Positions 23,555 to 31,804 of a DNA stretch of 64,000 nucleotides are shown here, piece by piece. The DNA comes from Persicimonas caeni (GTDB lineage Bacteria; Myxococcota_A; Bradymonadia; Bradymonadales; Bradymonadaceae). The number at the start of each line of letters is the position of its first letter. The first letter of the stretch is position 1. Location of the stretch: contig NZ_CP041186.1 in the NCBI RefSeq assembly GCF_006517175.1, positions 3,189,074-3,253,073 on the forward strand, in the 5' to 3' direction. Under the pieces are notes generated by a model that had not been told where the DNA came from, ran no database searches, and was given only the letters and a program-made list of their open reading frames with translations. The position numbers and the translations under genes were made by a program.

Positions 23555-24598
23555 ATGAGACGTTTACGCGAACATTCCACGCCCTCTACATGGGCATCTA
23601 AGGACATAGGGGCTGCCCGGACGCAGCGTCTCGCAACCCCTATGTCCTTAATTGCTTATGTAGCAGGCGCCTCGCTTCCTGCAGGCCCCCTCATCACCGT
23701 CGCAACACTTCTGCTGGCCTTGCTGCTGCCGCAGACCGCGATGGCCAAGGTCGACATCGTCACCACCGTCGGCGACCTCGCCGCGGTGGCCAAAGAAGTC
23801 GGCGGCGAGCACGTCTCGGTCGAATTGTTGGCGAGTCCGCAGCAGGACCCGCACTTTGTCGACGCCAAGCCGAGCTTTGTGCGCGACGTCGCCAAGGCCG
23901 ACCTGCTCATCGTCAACGGCATGAGCCTCGAGGCGGGCTGGTTGCCCGCGCTGGTCGAGAGTTCGCGCAACGCCAAGGTGCAAATAGGCGCCGACGGCTA
24001 CTTCGACGCCTCCGAGCATATCGCGCGCAAGGGCGTCCCCCAGGGCGAAATCAGCCGCGCCCAGGGCGACGTCCACCCCGAGGGCAACCCGCACTACACC
24101 CTCGAGCCGCGCCAGATGGCCCGCGTGGCCCTCGCGTTGGGCAAGCGCCTGGCCAAGCTCGATCCCGACCACGCCAAGGCGTACAAAACCCAGGCGAAAG
24201 CCTTCGCCAAAAAGGGACTGCAGACGGCGAAATATTGGAAAAAGCAGTTCGAATCGCTGCCCAAACAATGCCGCAATGTGGTCGTCTACCACGAAGCCTG
24301 GGTCTACCTGACCGACTGGCTGTCGCTGAACGTGGTGCTGCCCATCGAGCCCAAGCCGGGCGTGCCGCCCAACCCCAAGCATGTCGCCAAGGTTTTCAAG
24401 ACGATGAAGTCCGAGGAGGTTCCCGTGGTCATCCAAATGGAGTATTACCCGAACTCGAATACCGAGATGATCACCAAGAAGACCGGCGCCTACCTGCTCA
24501 TCGTTCAGGGCCAGACCCGCGAGGACCAGGACTACTTTTCGCGCGTCAACAAGATGGCCGGCGAGCTGTATTCAGCCGTGAAGGCCAGATGTGAGTGA
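23555..24598 (+). CDS. znuA: ZnuA-type zinc-binding protein with a repeat-derived signal region
   Basis: 347-aa cluster-A-I substrate-binding protein. Zinc ligands are recognisable: His in QQDPHFVD, His in GNPHYTLEP and His in VVYHEAW, plus a C-terminal acidic site. No long His-rich loop is present. The ATG at 23555 has an excellent GGAGG five bases upstream. The first about 45 residues come from a palindromic element translated as WASKDIGAARTQRLATPMS and then AGASLPAG, before the hydrophobic core and cleavage at QTAMA. An internal ATG inside the element (at Met of TPMS) would give a signal peptide without a basic n-region, so the upstream start is favoured. Overlaps znuC by 8 bp. Confidence 0.9.
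   Translation: MRRLREHSTPSTWASKDIGAARTQRLATPMSLIAYVAGASLPAGPLITVATLLLALLLPQTAMAKVDIVTTVGDLAAVAKEVGGEHVSVELLASPQQDPHFVDAKPSFVRDVAKADLLIVNGMSLEAGWLPALVESSRNAKVQIGADGYFDASEHIARKGVPQGEISRAQGDVHPEGNPHYTLEPRQMARVALALGKRLAKLDPDHAKAYKTQAKAFAKKGLQTAKYWKKQFESLPKQCRNVVVYHEAWVYLTDWLSLNVVLPIEPKPGVPPNPKHVAKVFKTMKSEEVPVVIQMEYYPNSNTEMITKKTGAYLLIVQGQTREDQDYFSRVNKMAGELYSAVKARCE
23579..23690 (+). repeat. Palindromic element D, inside znuA
   Basis: Left arm about 23582-23615 (TACATGGGCATCTAAGG then ACATAGGGGCTGC) pairs with a right arm at 23631-23666 (GCAACCCCTATGTCC then TTAATTGCTTATGTAGC) around a 15-base loop. Tail AGCAGGCGCCTCG then CTTCCTGCAGGCC follows to about 23690. Compared with element C, the inner stem changes TTT/AAA to CAT/ATG on both arms, which keeps pairing. 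Confidence 0.9.
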
Positions 24599-25253
24599 TT
24601 CGATGATGCTGCTGACAACCCAAAACCTCGAGGTCGGCTACGACAAGACGCTGCTCGGGCCGATGGATCTGGACTTCGAGCCGGGGCATTTCGTGCTCGT
24701 CGAAGGACCTAACGGCATCGGCAAGTCGACGCTGCTCCACACATTTATGGGCCTGCTCGAACCCATCCGCGGCTCCTACGAGTGGTCGGTGCCCCAGAGT
24801 GAGCTGCGGTTCGTGCCCCAGACTCGCACCCTCGACGTGCTCTTGCCCGCGACCGTCAACGACGTGATGGGCACCGGGTTCCAGCGTGGCTCGGGCTGGC
24901 AGGCGCTGCGAAGCTCGCCGAATAAGGCCGACATCAAGAGAGCGCTCGAGATGGTCGAGATGGATCGATTTCGCCACCATCTATTTCGCGAGCTGTCCGA
25001 GGGCCAAAAGCAGCTCGTCCTGCTCGGCCGCGCGTTGTTGGGCGACCCGTCGGTGCTCATCCTCGACGAGCCGTCGGCCTCGATGGACCCCGAGCGCGAG
25101 CAACTCGCCGTCGAAATCTTGGTGCGCCAGCGCAACGAGTTCGGCCGCACGATCTTTATGATCGCCCACGGCAGCCAGCCCGCCCAAGCCGCCTCTGACT
25201 GCACCCTGCGTATCTACCGCGATCGAACCGTCCACCTGGAGAAGTGCTCATGA
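24591..25253 (+). CDS. znuC: ZnuC-type ABC transporter ATPase
   Basis: 220-aa ATPase of the zinc importer. Walker A GPNGIGKST (about residues 43-51), Q-loop FVPQ, signature LSEGQKQLVLLGRAL (about 140), Walker B VLILDEPSASMD and switch His in IAHGS. Start is GTG at 24591, overlapping the znuA stop; an ATG four codons on (24603) is possible. Ends overlapping the znuB ATG (ATGA), so znuACB is translationally coupled. Confidence 0.9.
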   Translation: MSDSMMLLTTQNLEVGYDKTLLGPMDLDFEPGHFVLVEGPNGIGKSTLLHTFMGLLEPIRGSYEWSVPQSELRFVPQTRTLDVLLPATVNDVMGTGFQRGSGWQALRSSPNKADIKRALEMVEMDRFRHHLFRELSEGQKQLVLLGRALLGDPSVLILDEPSASMDPEREQLAVEILVRQRNEFGRTIFMIAHGSQPAQAASDCTLRIYRDRTVHLEKCS

Positions 25254-26095
25254 TCGAAACGCTGTCGATCATCTGGGAGTTTTATCGCGACCCGATCCTG
25301 TGCGCCGTCGCCGCCGGCGCGGTGCTCGGACTGCTGGGCGTGTACGTCGTCTCGCGGCGGATCGTCTTTGTGAGCGCGGCTTTGAGCCAAGTGGCCGCCC
25401 TGGGCATCGTCGGCGGCTTCTTTCTGGTCGCCTCCATGTCGCTGAGCGGCGTGCTCGCCGGCATCGTGCCCGTCGGGCTCGCCCTGCTATTGGCGCTGGC
25501 GGTCGTCTTTGCGCTCGCCTGGGTCGGCGATCGGCCCAGCATCGGACGCGACGCGATCTTGGGCATCGCGTTCATCGTGCCCACCGCGCTGGTGCTCGTG
25601 GTCGGCCCCCAGATTCCTCAGGAGATGCACTCCGTCGAGCAGATCTTGCACGGCTCGGCGGTGCTGGTGCGCAAGGCCGACCTGTGGGCCGTGCTCATCG
25701 CCGGCGCCCTTGTCATCGCGACCCAACTGGCCGCCTTTCGCGGCTTCGTCTTCGCCAGCCTCGACCCCATCGTCGCGCGCACCCAGGGCGTGCCGGTCAA
25801 AGCGCTCGACCTGGTGCTGTTCGGCTCCATCGCCATCATGACCGGCCTGGTCACCCGCGCGCTGGGGGCTCTGCCCACCTTCGGGCTTACCGTACTGCCC
25901 GCCATCGGCGTGCTCGGCCTCAAGATCGGGCTTCGCAACGTCTTCGTCCTCGCCGCGCTTATCGGCGCGGTCTCCGGCGCCGGCGGCTATCTTTTGGCCT
26001 ACTTCCTCGACTGGTCCGTCGGCGCCTCCCAAACCCTCGTCGCCGCCGGATTCGCCGTACTCCTTCGCAGCGTCGGCGTCGTCATGCACCGATAG
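25250..26095 (+). CDS. znuB: ZnuB-type ABC permease
   Basis: 281-aa ABC-3 family permease with about eight hydrophobic helices, including GLLGVYVVSRRIVFVSAALSQ near the N-terminus and ALGALPTFGLTVLPA in the coupling region. It would move zinc across the inner membrane with ZnuC. The ATG at 25250 is used because GGAG stands eight bases upstream; the frame opens two codons earlier at a GTG. Last gene of the zinc operon. Confidence 0.92.
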   Translation: MIETLSIIWEFYRDPILCAVAAGAVLGLLGVYVVSRRIVFVSAALSQVAALGIVGGFFLVASMSLSGVLAGIVPVGLALLLALAVVFALAWVGDRPSIGRDAILGIAFIVPTALVLVVGPQIPQEMHSVEQILHGSAVLVRKADLWAVLIAGALVIATQLAAFRGFVFASLDPIVARTQGVPVKALDLVLFGSIAIMTGLVTRALGALPTFGLTVLPAIGVLGLKIGLRNVFVLAALIGAVSGAGGYLLAYFLDWSVGASQTLVAAGFAVLLRSVGVVMHR

Positions 26096-26250
26096 AAGCC
26101 CCCCAGCATACGCGCTCACGCGGTTTTTCAGTTTTTTGTGTAATTTTGCAATAAGACTGGAAAAGCCATCGTTAACCGGACCGAACGCAACACGAGCCGT
26201 TCGTTTTCTAAGCAGCGCAAGCCGTAGAAGTCGCGAAAATCTCACCGTCG

Positions 26251-26285
26251 AAGACCGCAGCAAACTCCGCGTCTGCTGCGGTCTT
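26251..26285 (+). terminator. Hairpin after the zinc operon / before the first MATE gene
   Basis: Perfect 12-bp stem AAGACCGCAGCA / TGCTGCGGTCTT (26251-26262 and 26274-26285) with an 11-base loop, followed by GCGGTATTCTTGTA. It lies 155 bp past znuB and 24 bp before the next ORF. Likely the znu terminator, but it could also sit in the leader of the MATE transcript. Confidence 0.55.
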
Positions 26286-26308
26286 GCGGTATTCTTGTAT
26301 CTACGAAA

Positions 26309-27727
26309 ATGCGTCGATTCGGCGCTCCAAGGTTAGTTGTGAGTAGATTCAAAACGCTCAAATCGCTTCGACAGGCCGGTACAGACACGTCCGATGGGAG
26401 CATTCGTGAAGTCGCCAAGATGAGTTGGCCGATCATCGTCGGCATGCTCTCGTACACGGTGATGGGCGTGGCCGACACGCTCTTTGTAGGCTGGATCGGC
26501 ACAAGTGAGCTGGCCGCCGTCGGCCTGGCGACCACCGCGATCCTGCTGCTCAACGCTCTGTTCATGGGCACACTGCACGGCAGCAAGGTGCTGTGCTCGC
26601 AGGCGACCGGCCGAGGATGTCCCGAAGAAGCCAAGCGCTTTGGGTGGGCGGGGGTCTACCTGGCACTTCCGTTCGGGCTCATCGTCGCGGCGCTCGCGTT
26701 CTTCGGCGCCCCCATCTTCTCGCTGATGGGCGGCCCGGCCGAGGTGCAAGCGCTGGCTCAGGACTATTTTTGGGTGGCCGCCGCCGGCTCGATCTTCTGG
26801 TACGTGGCGATGGCCATCTGCAACTACTTCCAGGGCATCGGCAATACGCGCACGCCGATGATGATCAGCGTGCTGGCGAACGTGCTCAACATCGCGCTCG
26901 ACCCGCTGCTCATCTTTGGCCTCGGCCCGATCCCGGCGATGGGCGTCGGCGGCGCCGCGCTGGCCACCGTCATCGCCCAGGCCGCGGGCATGGTCGTCGC
27001 GGCGGTGATCTTTATGCGCCAGGTCGGCCTCATCCGCATGCCCAAATGGCGTCAGGCGGTCGACAAAGTGGTCGACCTCGGCTTGCCCATGGGCATTCGC
27101 AACGCGCTGGGGGTGGGGGCGTTTACCGCCTTTACGGCGCTGCTGGCGCGCATGGGCGAAGACCAACTCGCCGCCCACCAGATCGCGCTGAAGGTCATGA
27201 GCATCAGCTTTTTGCCCGGCCAGGGCCTCTCGGAGACGGTCACGATCCTGATCGGCCAATACTTCGGCGCCGGCCGCTTCGAGGCAGCCCGGCGCGCCTT
27301 CAAGTCGACGCTGCTCATCGCGCTGGGCCTGATGGGCACCTGCGGGGTGGTCTTCTTCGCCTTCGGTGAGCAACTGGTGCGCGTGTTCAACTCCGACGCC
27401 TCGGTCGTCTACCTGGGCAGCAAGTTGCTGCTCGTCGCCGCCTTCTATCAGGTGTTCGACGCCATCGCGATCGTGGCTACCGGCGCGCTCAACGGCACCG
27501 GCGACACCAAATTCACCATGTGGATGGGGGTGGGCAGCGCGTGGTTGGTGCTGCTGCCGGCGAGTTATCTGTTCGCGTTCACCCTCGAGGGCGGCGCGGT
27601 GGGCGCGTGGCTGGGCATGACCGTCCAACTCATCGTGTTGGCCGCCGTTACGCTCCTGCGCTTTACGCGCAGCGACTGGCAAGGTGCAGCCCAGCGGGCA
27701 GACGTAAAGCGTCTCGCGCCGGCGTGA
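26309..27727 (+). CDS. MATE family efflux transporter (copy 1)
   Basis: 472 aa with about 12 transmembrane helices in two pseudo-symmetric halves, of the NorM/DinF-type multidrug and toxin extrusion family. Typical segments: SWPIIVGMLSYTVMGVADT, and later MGEDQLAAHQIALKVMSISF. It would export cationic compounds in exchange for H+ or Na+. Start uncertain: ATG 26309 has no ribosome-binding site, while a GTG at 26339 has AAGG six bases upstream and gives 462 aa. Closely related to the gene at 30226-31584. Confidence 0.9.
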   Translation: MRRFGAPRLVVSRFKTLKSLRQAGTDTSDGSIREVAKMSWPIIVGMLSYTVMGVADTLFVGWIGTSELAAVGLATTAILLLNALFMGTLHGSKVLCSQATGRGCPEEAKRFGWAGVYLALPFGLIVAALAFFGAPIFSLMGGPAEVQALAQDYFWVAAAGSIFWYVAMAICNYFQGIGNTRTPMMISVLANVLNIALDPLLIFGLGPIPAMGVGGAALATVIAQAAGMVVAAVIFMRQVGLIRMPKWRQAVDKVVDLGLPMGIRNALGVGAFTAFTALLARMGEDQLAAHQIALKVMSISFLPGQGLSETVTILIGQYFGAGRFEAARRAFKSTLLIALGLMGTCGVVFFAFGEQLVRVFNSDASVVYLGSKLLLVAAFYQVFDAIAIVATGALNGTGDTKFTMWMGVGSAWLVLLPASYLFAFTLEGGAVGAWLGMTVQLIVLAAVTLLRFTRSDWQGAAQRADVKRLAPA

Positions 27728-27754
27728 GCCTAGTGGGTATTGAAGTCTTGGGGG

Positions 27755-28099
27755 TCAGAGAAGCCGGACGAGGAGCAATCCGCCGGCGAACGAGACGGCG
27801 TTTGCGGTAAACGCAACTCCCAGCGCCGGCGGCCAGCGCAGCTTCAACGCCTTGGCGTAGACGACCGTCTCGGCGGCCACGACCGCGGCCTCGATGACGG
27901 CCGCGCGCTGCCAGAAGGGCCAGTCGGCGAGCCCGCTGACAGCCAGGTACCAGGCGATCGGGTGGGTGACCAACGAAGCCGCTACGGCCACCGCGGCCAC
28001 CCGCGCCAAATCGTCACGCAGTCCACACAGCCAGGCGATGAGCAGCGCGACCGGCACCTCGAGCGCGAGCGTCAGCGCCAGCGCTTCCCATTGCGTCAT
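27755..28099 (-). CDS. Small four-helix membrane protein, unknown
   Basis: 114 aa, almost entirely hydrophobic with about four helices (for example EALALTLALEVPVALLIAWL and SFAGGLLLVRLL at the end). No recognised family. It begins six bases after the stop of the MYXO-CTERM protein gene and is probably the last gene of a three-gene minus-strand unit starting with the diheme cytochrome. Confidence 0.6.
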   Translation of the reverse strand: MTQWEALALTLALEVPVALLIAWLCGLRDDLARVAAVAVAASLVTHPIAWYLAVSGLADWPFWQRAAVIEAAVVAAETVVYAKALKLRWPPALGVAFTANAVSFAGGLLLVRLL

Positions 28100-28105
28100 C
28101 GCGGA

Positions 28106-28486
28106 CTACTCGCGGCGTCGGGCGACGGCCAGAATGCCCAGGCCGATGAAGAGCGGGGCGAGCGTGTTCACCGGCGCGCCGAAGCCCGAGCTGACGCTGC
28201 AGCCCTCGTCGGACGCGTCATCCGAGCCCGACTCGCCGGTCGAGCCGGTATCCTCGTCCATGCCGGCGTCTTCGTCACTGGCGTCGGGGCCCGCATCTTC
28301 GCCGCCGCTGGGCACCTGGCATTCCATGGTCCCGTCGACGTCGGTGCACTCACCGGTCTTGCCGTCGGGCGTGGTGCAGATATTGCCCTCGGGCTGACCC
28401 GAGCAGTCGACGATCACGTCGGCGCTCACCGGGGCGGCCAAGGCCAACATACCTGCGAGTGCGACCAAAAAGCTCAACTTCTTCAT
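28106..28486 (-). CDS. Short exported protein with MYXO-CTERM-type tail
   Basis: 126 aa. Signal peptide ending PVSAD, a short Cys-containing domain (CSGQPEGNICTTPDGKTGEC), an acidic Ser/Asp/Gly linker, then a tail EGCSVSSGFGAP, a hydrophobic stretch (NTLAPLFIGLGILAVA) and RRRE. The Cys-helix-Arg tail fits the MYXO-CTERM sorting signal of Myxococcota and relatives, where the Cys is processed for surface anchoring. The ATG at 28486 has GGAG five bases upstream. Confidence 0.75.
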   Translation of the reverse strand: MKKLSFLVALAGMLALAAPVSADVIVDCSGQPEGNICTTPDGKTGECTDVDGTMECQVPSGGEDAGPDASDEDAGMDEDTGSTGESGSDDASDEGCSVSSGFGAPVNTLAPLFIGLGILAVARRRE

Positions 28487-28520
28487 AACAACTCCATTTA
28501 CTCGGATCTGACGAGTTCAC

Positions 28521-29816
28521 TCAGTCTAGGGGCAATGTGTGCAAGAATCCAATAAGCGCCCGGCGCTCCTCGGCCGATAAATCGAGGCCGAACGGATGGC
28601 CCGGCACGGTCGCGGGGCGCTCGGGGTCCAAAAACGCGTCCAGCGAGCGCACCGACGCGTCGTGGAGCAGGTACGGCCGGTCGCCGACGCCGGCGAGCGA
28701 CGGGATGCGATAGCGGCCCGTGGTCCGCGCCGGCGAGAGGGCGGCGGCGGGGTCGGTGCCCACCAGCCGGTAATCGACCGGCTCGGCGACGCTGCCGTCG
28801 GTGTGGTGACAGCGGCTGCAGTTGGTTTCGAAGAGTGCCCGCCCCGCCTCGCCAGCCTGCTCACTCGCCTGCTCACGCTTGGTCACCGGCAGGTTCCACA
28901 GATAATACGCCATGGCGAACGCGAGCTGGCGCGGCGGACGCGCGGTCGCGTTCTGCGAGACGATCAGCAACGTCTCGATGCGCACCGTCAACGCCATCAG
29001 GCTGTTGGCGACCGACGCTGCCGCGTGCAGGTGCGACTGGTAGCGCACGGCGCGCAGGTCCGGAATCTTGGTGGGGTTGTCGGTCGCATCTTGGCTCGGG
29101 TCGAGCTGGCCGGGCCGCCAGCCTTCGGCCAGCGTCCCCTCGATGCCGCCCAGCCGATACAGCTCGCCGGCGTCGAGGCTCGCGTTCGAGCGGCCCGAGA
29201 CCAGCGGGCCTCCGCCCTCGCGCACCGAGGCATGGCACGTCGAGCAGGTCCACGCCGCCATCTCGGTGCCATTGTCGAGCCACTCGGCGACCACGCCGCC
29301 CACCCGGCCCTCCTCGTCGACCCAAAACCCGGCGCGTTCGGCGTTCTCGCGGCTTTCGACCACCGGCGCCAGGCGCCCGTCGACCCGCAGCGGATAGGTG
29401 TAAAACGCGCGCTCACCGAGCGCGATGAGCCCGTCGTGCGTCCACTCGGCGGACCACGGGTCCGACGCCGGCGCGCCAGTCGGCTCACGGCGGCCGAACG
29501 TGTCGAAGGAGCCGAAATCGGCGGTCGTCACCGGCGAGGCCGACGGGCGGCGCACCGGCAGCGCGTCCCAACTGTCGGGCGCGCCCGTGGCGTAGTGGGC
29601 CAGACGCGTGCGGCTATACAGGTTGTCGGGGTTTTCGAGGCTCGCCTCGAGGATGCCTCGCCGAAACTCGGGCGACTCGACGTAGCGCCTGCCCTGCTCG
29701 ATCGGCTCCAGTTCGCTCGCGCGCGGCCCACCGGCCGGCTCACTGCCGCAAGCGACGCTCAAACCGAGGAGCACCACTCCAAACACCCCCGCGAACTTGT
29801 AACTCATCGACATCAT
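28521..29816 (-). CDS. Diheme cytochrome c-like lipoprotein
   Basis: About 431 aa from ATG 29816 (29813 and 29807 are alternatives). Lipobox LSVAC near residue 20. Two haem-binding motifs, CSTCH (about 195) and CSRCH (about 320), with a possible distal Met/His further on (RYRIPSLAGVGDRPYLLHDASV), the arrangement of di-haem cytochromes related to the cytochrome c peroxidase/MauG-type group. It would act in electron transfer in the periplasm. The frame is open 64 codons upstream into the intergenic region, which I discount because the signal peptide starts here. Confidence 0.78.
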   Translation of the reverse strand: MMSMSYKFAGVFGVVLLGLSVACGSEPAGGPRASELEPIEQGRRYVESPEFRRGILEASLENPDNLYSRTRLAHYATGAPDSWDALPVRRPSASPVTTADFGSFDTFGRREPTGAPASDPWSAEWTHDGLIALGERAFYTYPLRVDGRLAPVVESRENAERAGFWVDEEGRVGGVVAEWLDNGTEMAAWTCSTCHASVREGGGPLVSGRSNASLDAGELYRLGGIEGTLAEGWRPGQLDPSQDATDNPTKIPDLRAVRYQSHLHAAASVANSLMALTVRIETLLIVSQNATARPPRQLAFAMAYYLWNLPVTKREQASEQAGEAGRALFETNCSRCHHTDGSVAEPVDYRLVGTDPAAALSPARTTGRYRIPSLAGVGDRPYLLHDASVRSLDAFLDPERPATVPGHPFGLDLSAEERRALIGFLHTLPLD

Positions 29817-30125
29817 GCACTTAGCATATCGACTCTGCCGGCGAGGGTCGAGAAACCCTCTTGACGCACCTTCTGATTTCTGTTCACGTAAAGGCGTCGC
29901 ACGAAATTGGCGACGAGTGAATGACTTTTTGCAGGCAATTTTGATGAATCGCACCCTTCCGACATACGGCTTCGACCGCCTCAACTCCCACCCGATCGTC
30001 TCCGGCATTTTTGTCGACGAGCGCGTGGTTGTCGTGTCGGTTCGCCAGCCGATTCATCTGCCTGCACGTGAGGATGTGTGATGATGTGACTTAGAGTTCA
30101 CGCACATACTCCCCCATCTTCAAGG
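29817..30125. other. Intergenic region before the second MATE gene
   Basis: Between the cytochrome start and the hairpin at 30126 I see no supported gene. An 88-codon plus-strand frame (29815-30081) lacks a ribosome-binding site and family features. The region should hold the divergent promoters. Confidence 0.4.
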
Positions 30126-30170
30126 GCCGCAGGCAGACTTCGAACTGCCAGCGGCTTTTTTGTTTTTCTT
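30126..30170 (+). terminator. Intrinsic terminator without an obvious upstream gene
   Basis: GCCGCAGGCAG and CTGCCAGCGGC form a stem (with one bulged A) around ACTTCGAA, followed by TTTTTTGTTTTTCTTG. This is a textbook plus-strand intrinsic terminator, but the nearest upstream gene is on the minus strand. It may end a short non-coding transcript or act as an attenuator in the leader of the MATE gene at 30226. Confidence 0.75.
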
Positions 30171-30225
30171 GTTCGGTATTGGCCGAGCATTTGGACGGCG
30201 TCAGGGATGACGCCCGAGGCACATC

Positions 30226-31584
30226 ATGAGTACGGAGAACGAGGACAATTTAGAGCATCGTCACGGGGCGGACGCCCCGGCCGGAAGCATCCGCGAGGTC
30301 GCCAAGATCAGCTGGCCGATCGTCGTCGGCATGCTCTCGTACACGGCCATGGGGGTGGCTGACACCCTCTTCGTCGGCTGGGTCGGCAAGACCGAGTTGG
30401 CCGCCGTCGGCCTGGCGACCACGGCGATCTTTTTGCTGAACTCGCTGTTCATGGGGACGCTGCACGGCACCAAGGTGTTGAGCTCGCAGGCGACCGGCAA
30501 AGGCCGGCCCGAAGAGGCCAAGATGGCCGGGTGGCTCGGCTCCTTGCTCGCCATCCCCTTCGGCCTCATCGTCGCAGTGCTCGCCCTGTTCGGCGGGCCG
30601 ATCTTCGCGGTGCTGGGCGGGCCGCCCGAGGTCCAGGCGCTGGCCCAAGAGTATTTCGGCGTGCGCGCCCTGGGCGCGGTGTTCTGGTACGTCACGATCG
30701 CCTACTGCGACTACTTCCAGGGCACCGGCAACACCCGTACGCCCATGAAGATCAACCTGGTCGCCAACGCGGTGAACATCGCGCTCGACCCGCTGTTGAT
30801 CTTCGGGCTCGGCCCCATCCCGGCGATGGGAGTGAGCGGCGCGGCCCTGGCGACCATCATCGCCCAGGCTACCGGCATGCTCATCGCCACGGTACTCTTC
30901 GTCGGGCGCGCCGGCTTGGTGCGCAAGCCCGACTGGAAGGTGGCCAACAAGTTGATGCGCCTCGGCTTCCCGATGGGCGTACGCGCCACGCTGGGCGTCG
31001 GCGCGTTCACCGCCTTCACCGCCTTGTTGGCGCGCATGGGTGAAGACCAGCTGGCGGCGCACCAGATCGCCTTGAAGATCATCAGCATCAGCTTTTTGCC
31101 CGGCTACGGCCTGTCCGAGACGGCCACCATCCTGACCGGACAGTACGTCGGCGCACGCCGCTTCGAGGCGGCCCGACGCGCCTTCCGCTCGGTACTCTTC
31201 GTCGCCGTTGGCGTCATGGGCACCTGCGGAGTGGCGTTCTTCGCCCTGGGCGAGCATCTGGTGGCGGTGTTCAACACCGACCCCACGGTTGTGCGCCTGG
31301 GCACGCGGCTCTTGTACGTCGCCACGCTCTTCCAGGTCTTCGACGCCATCGCCATGGTCGCCACCGGCGCCCTCAACGGCATCGGCGACACGAAGTTCAC
31401 CATGTGGACGGGCATCGCCTGCTCGTGGTTCGTGATGGTGCCGGCGAGCTACTTCTTCGGCGTCGCCCTCGAAGGCGGCGCGGTGGGAGCTTGGTTGGGG
31501 CTGACCGTCGAGATCGTGGTCGTCGCGGCGATCACGTTGGTGCGGTTTAACCGGACGAGTTGGCATGAGGTGGTTGTTGAGTAG
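30226..31584 (+). CDS. MATE family efflux transporter (copy 2)
   Basis: 452 aa, about 12 helices, highly similar along its length to the copy at 26309-27727 (both start SIREVAK then SWPI, and share FQG-GNTRTPM and LAAHQIALK segments). GAGG stands six bases before the ATG. The two genes are in the same orientation and about 2.5 kb apart, indicating a duplication followed by divergence and placement of three minus-strand genes between them. A different substrate range is possible. Confidence 0.92.
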   Translation: MSTENEDNLEHRHGADAPAGSIREVAKISWPIVVGMLSYTAMGVADTLFVGWVGKTELAAVGLATTAIFLLNSLFMGTLHGTKVLSSQATGKGRPEEAKMAGWLGSLLAIPFGLIVAVLALFGGPIFAVLGGPPEVQALAQEYFGVRALGAVFWYVTIAYCDYFQGTGNTRTPMKINLVANAVNIALDPLLIFGLGPIPAMGVSGAALATIIAQATGMLIATVLFVGRAGLVRKPDWKVANKLMRLGFPMGVRATLGVGAFTAFTALLARMGEDQLAAHQIALKIISISFLPGYGLSETATILTGQYVGARRFEAARRAFRSVLFVAVGVMGTCGVAFFALGEHLVAVFNTDPTVVRLGTRLLYVATLFQVFDAIAMVATGALNGIGDTKFTMWTGIACSWFVMVPASYFFGVALEGGAVGAWLGLTVEIVVVAAITLVRFNRTSWHEVVVE

Positions 31585-31590
31585 GTCTGA

Positions 31591-31754
31591 GGGGCCTCTC
31601 CCTCGATCCCTCTCCTTCCCTTCGCTTCGCTACGGGTGGAGAGGGGGTTTGGGCCTCTCCCTCGATCCCTCTCCTTCCCTTCGCTTCGCTACGGGTGGAG
31701 AGGGGGCCTCTCCTCGGTCCTCTCCTTCCCTTCGCTTCGCTACGGGCGGAGAGG
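31591..31754. repeat. Three direct repeats of about 55-59 bp
   Basis: Copies start near 31595, 31654 and 31707 and contain CCTCTCCCTCGATCC and CCCTTCGCTTCGCTACGGG. Each copy holds a dyad (CCTCTCC / GGAGAGG) so it can fold into a hairpin. They follow the MATE stop and may act as a transcript end. Confidence 0.8.
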
Positions 31755-31804
31755 AAGATGTCGTTCGATCGATCTCTGTACAAGGTGCGCTGCAGCAACA
31801 TCTT

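Noticed and set aside
29815-30081. 88-codon plus-strand frame before the second MATE gene
   Set aside because: No ribosome-binding site, and it covers the cytochrome promoter region; composition gives no family.
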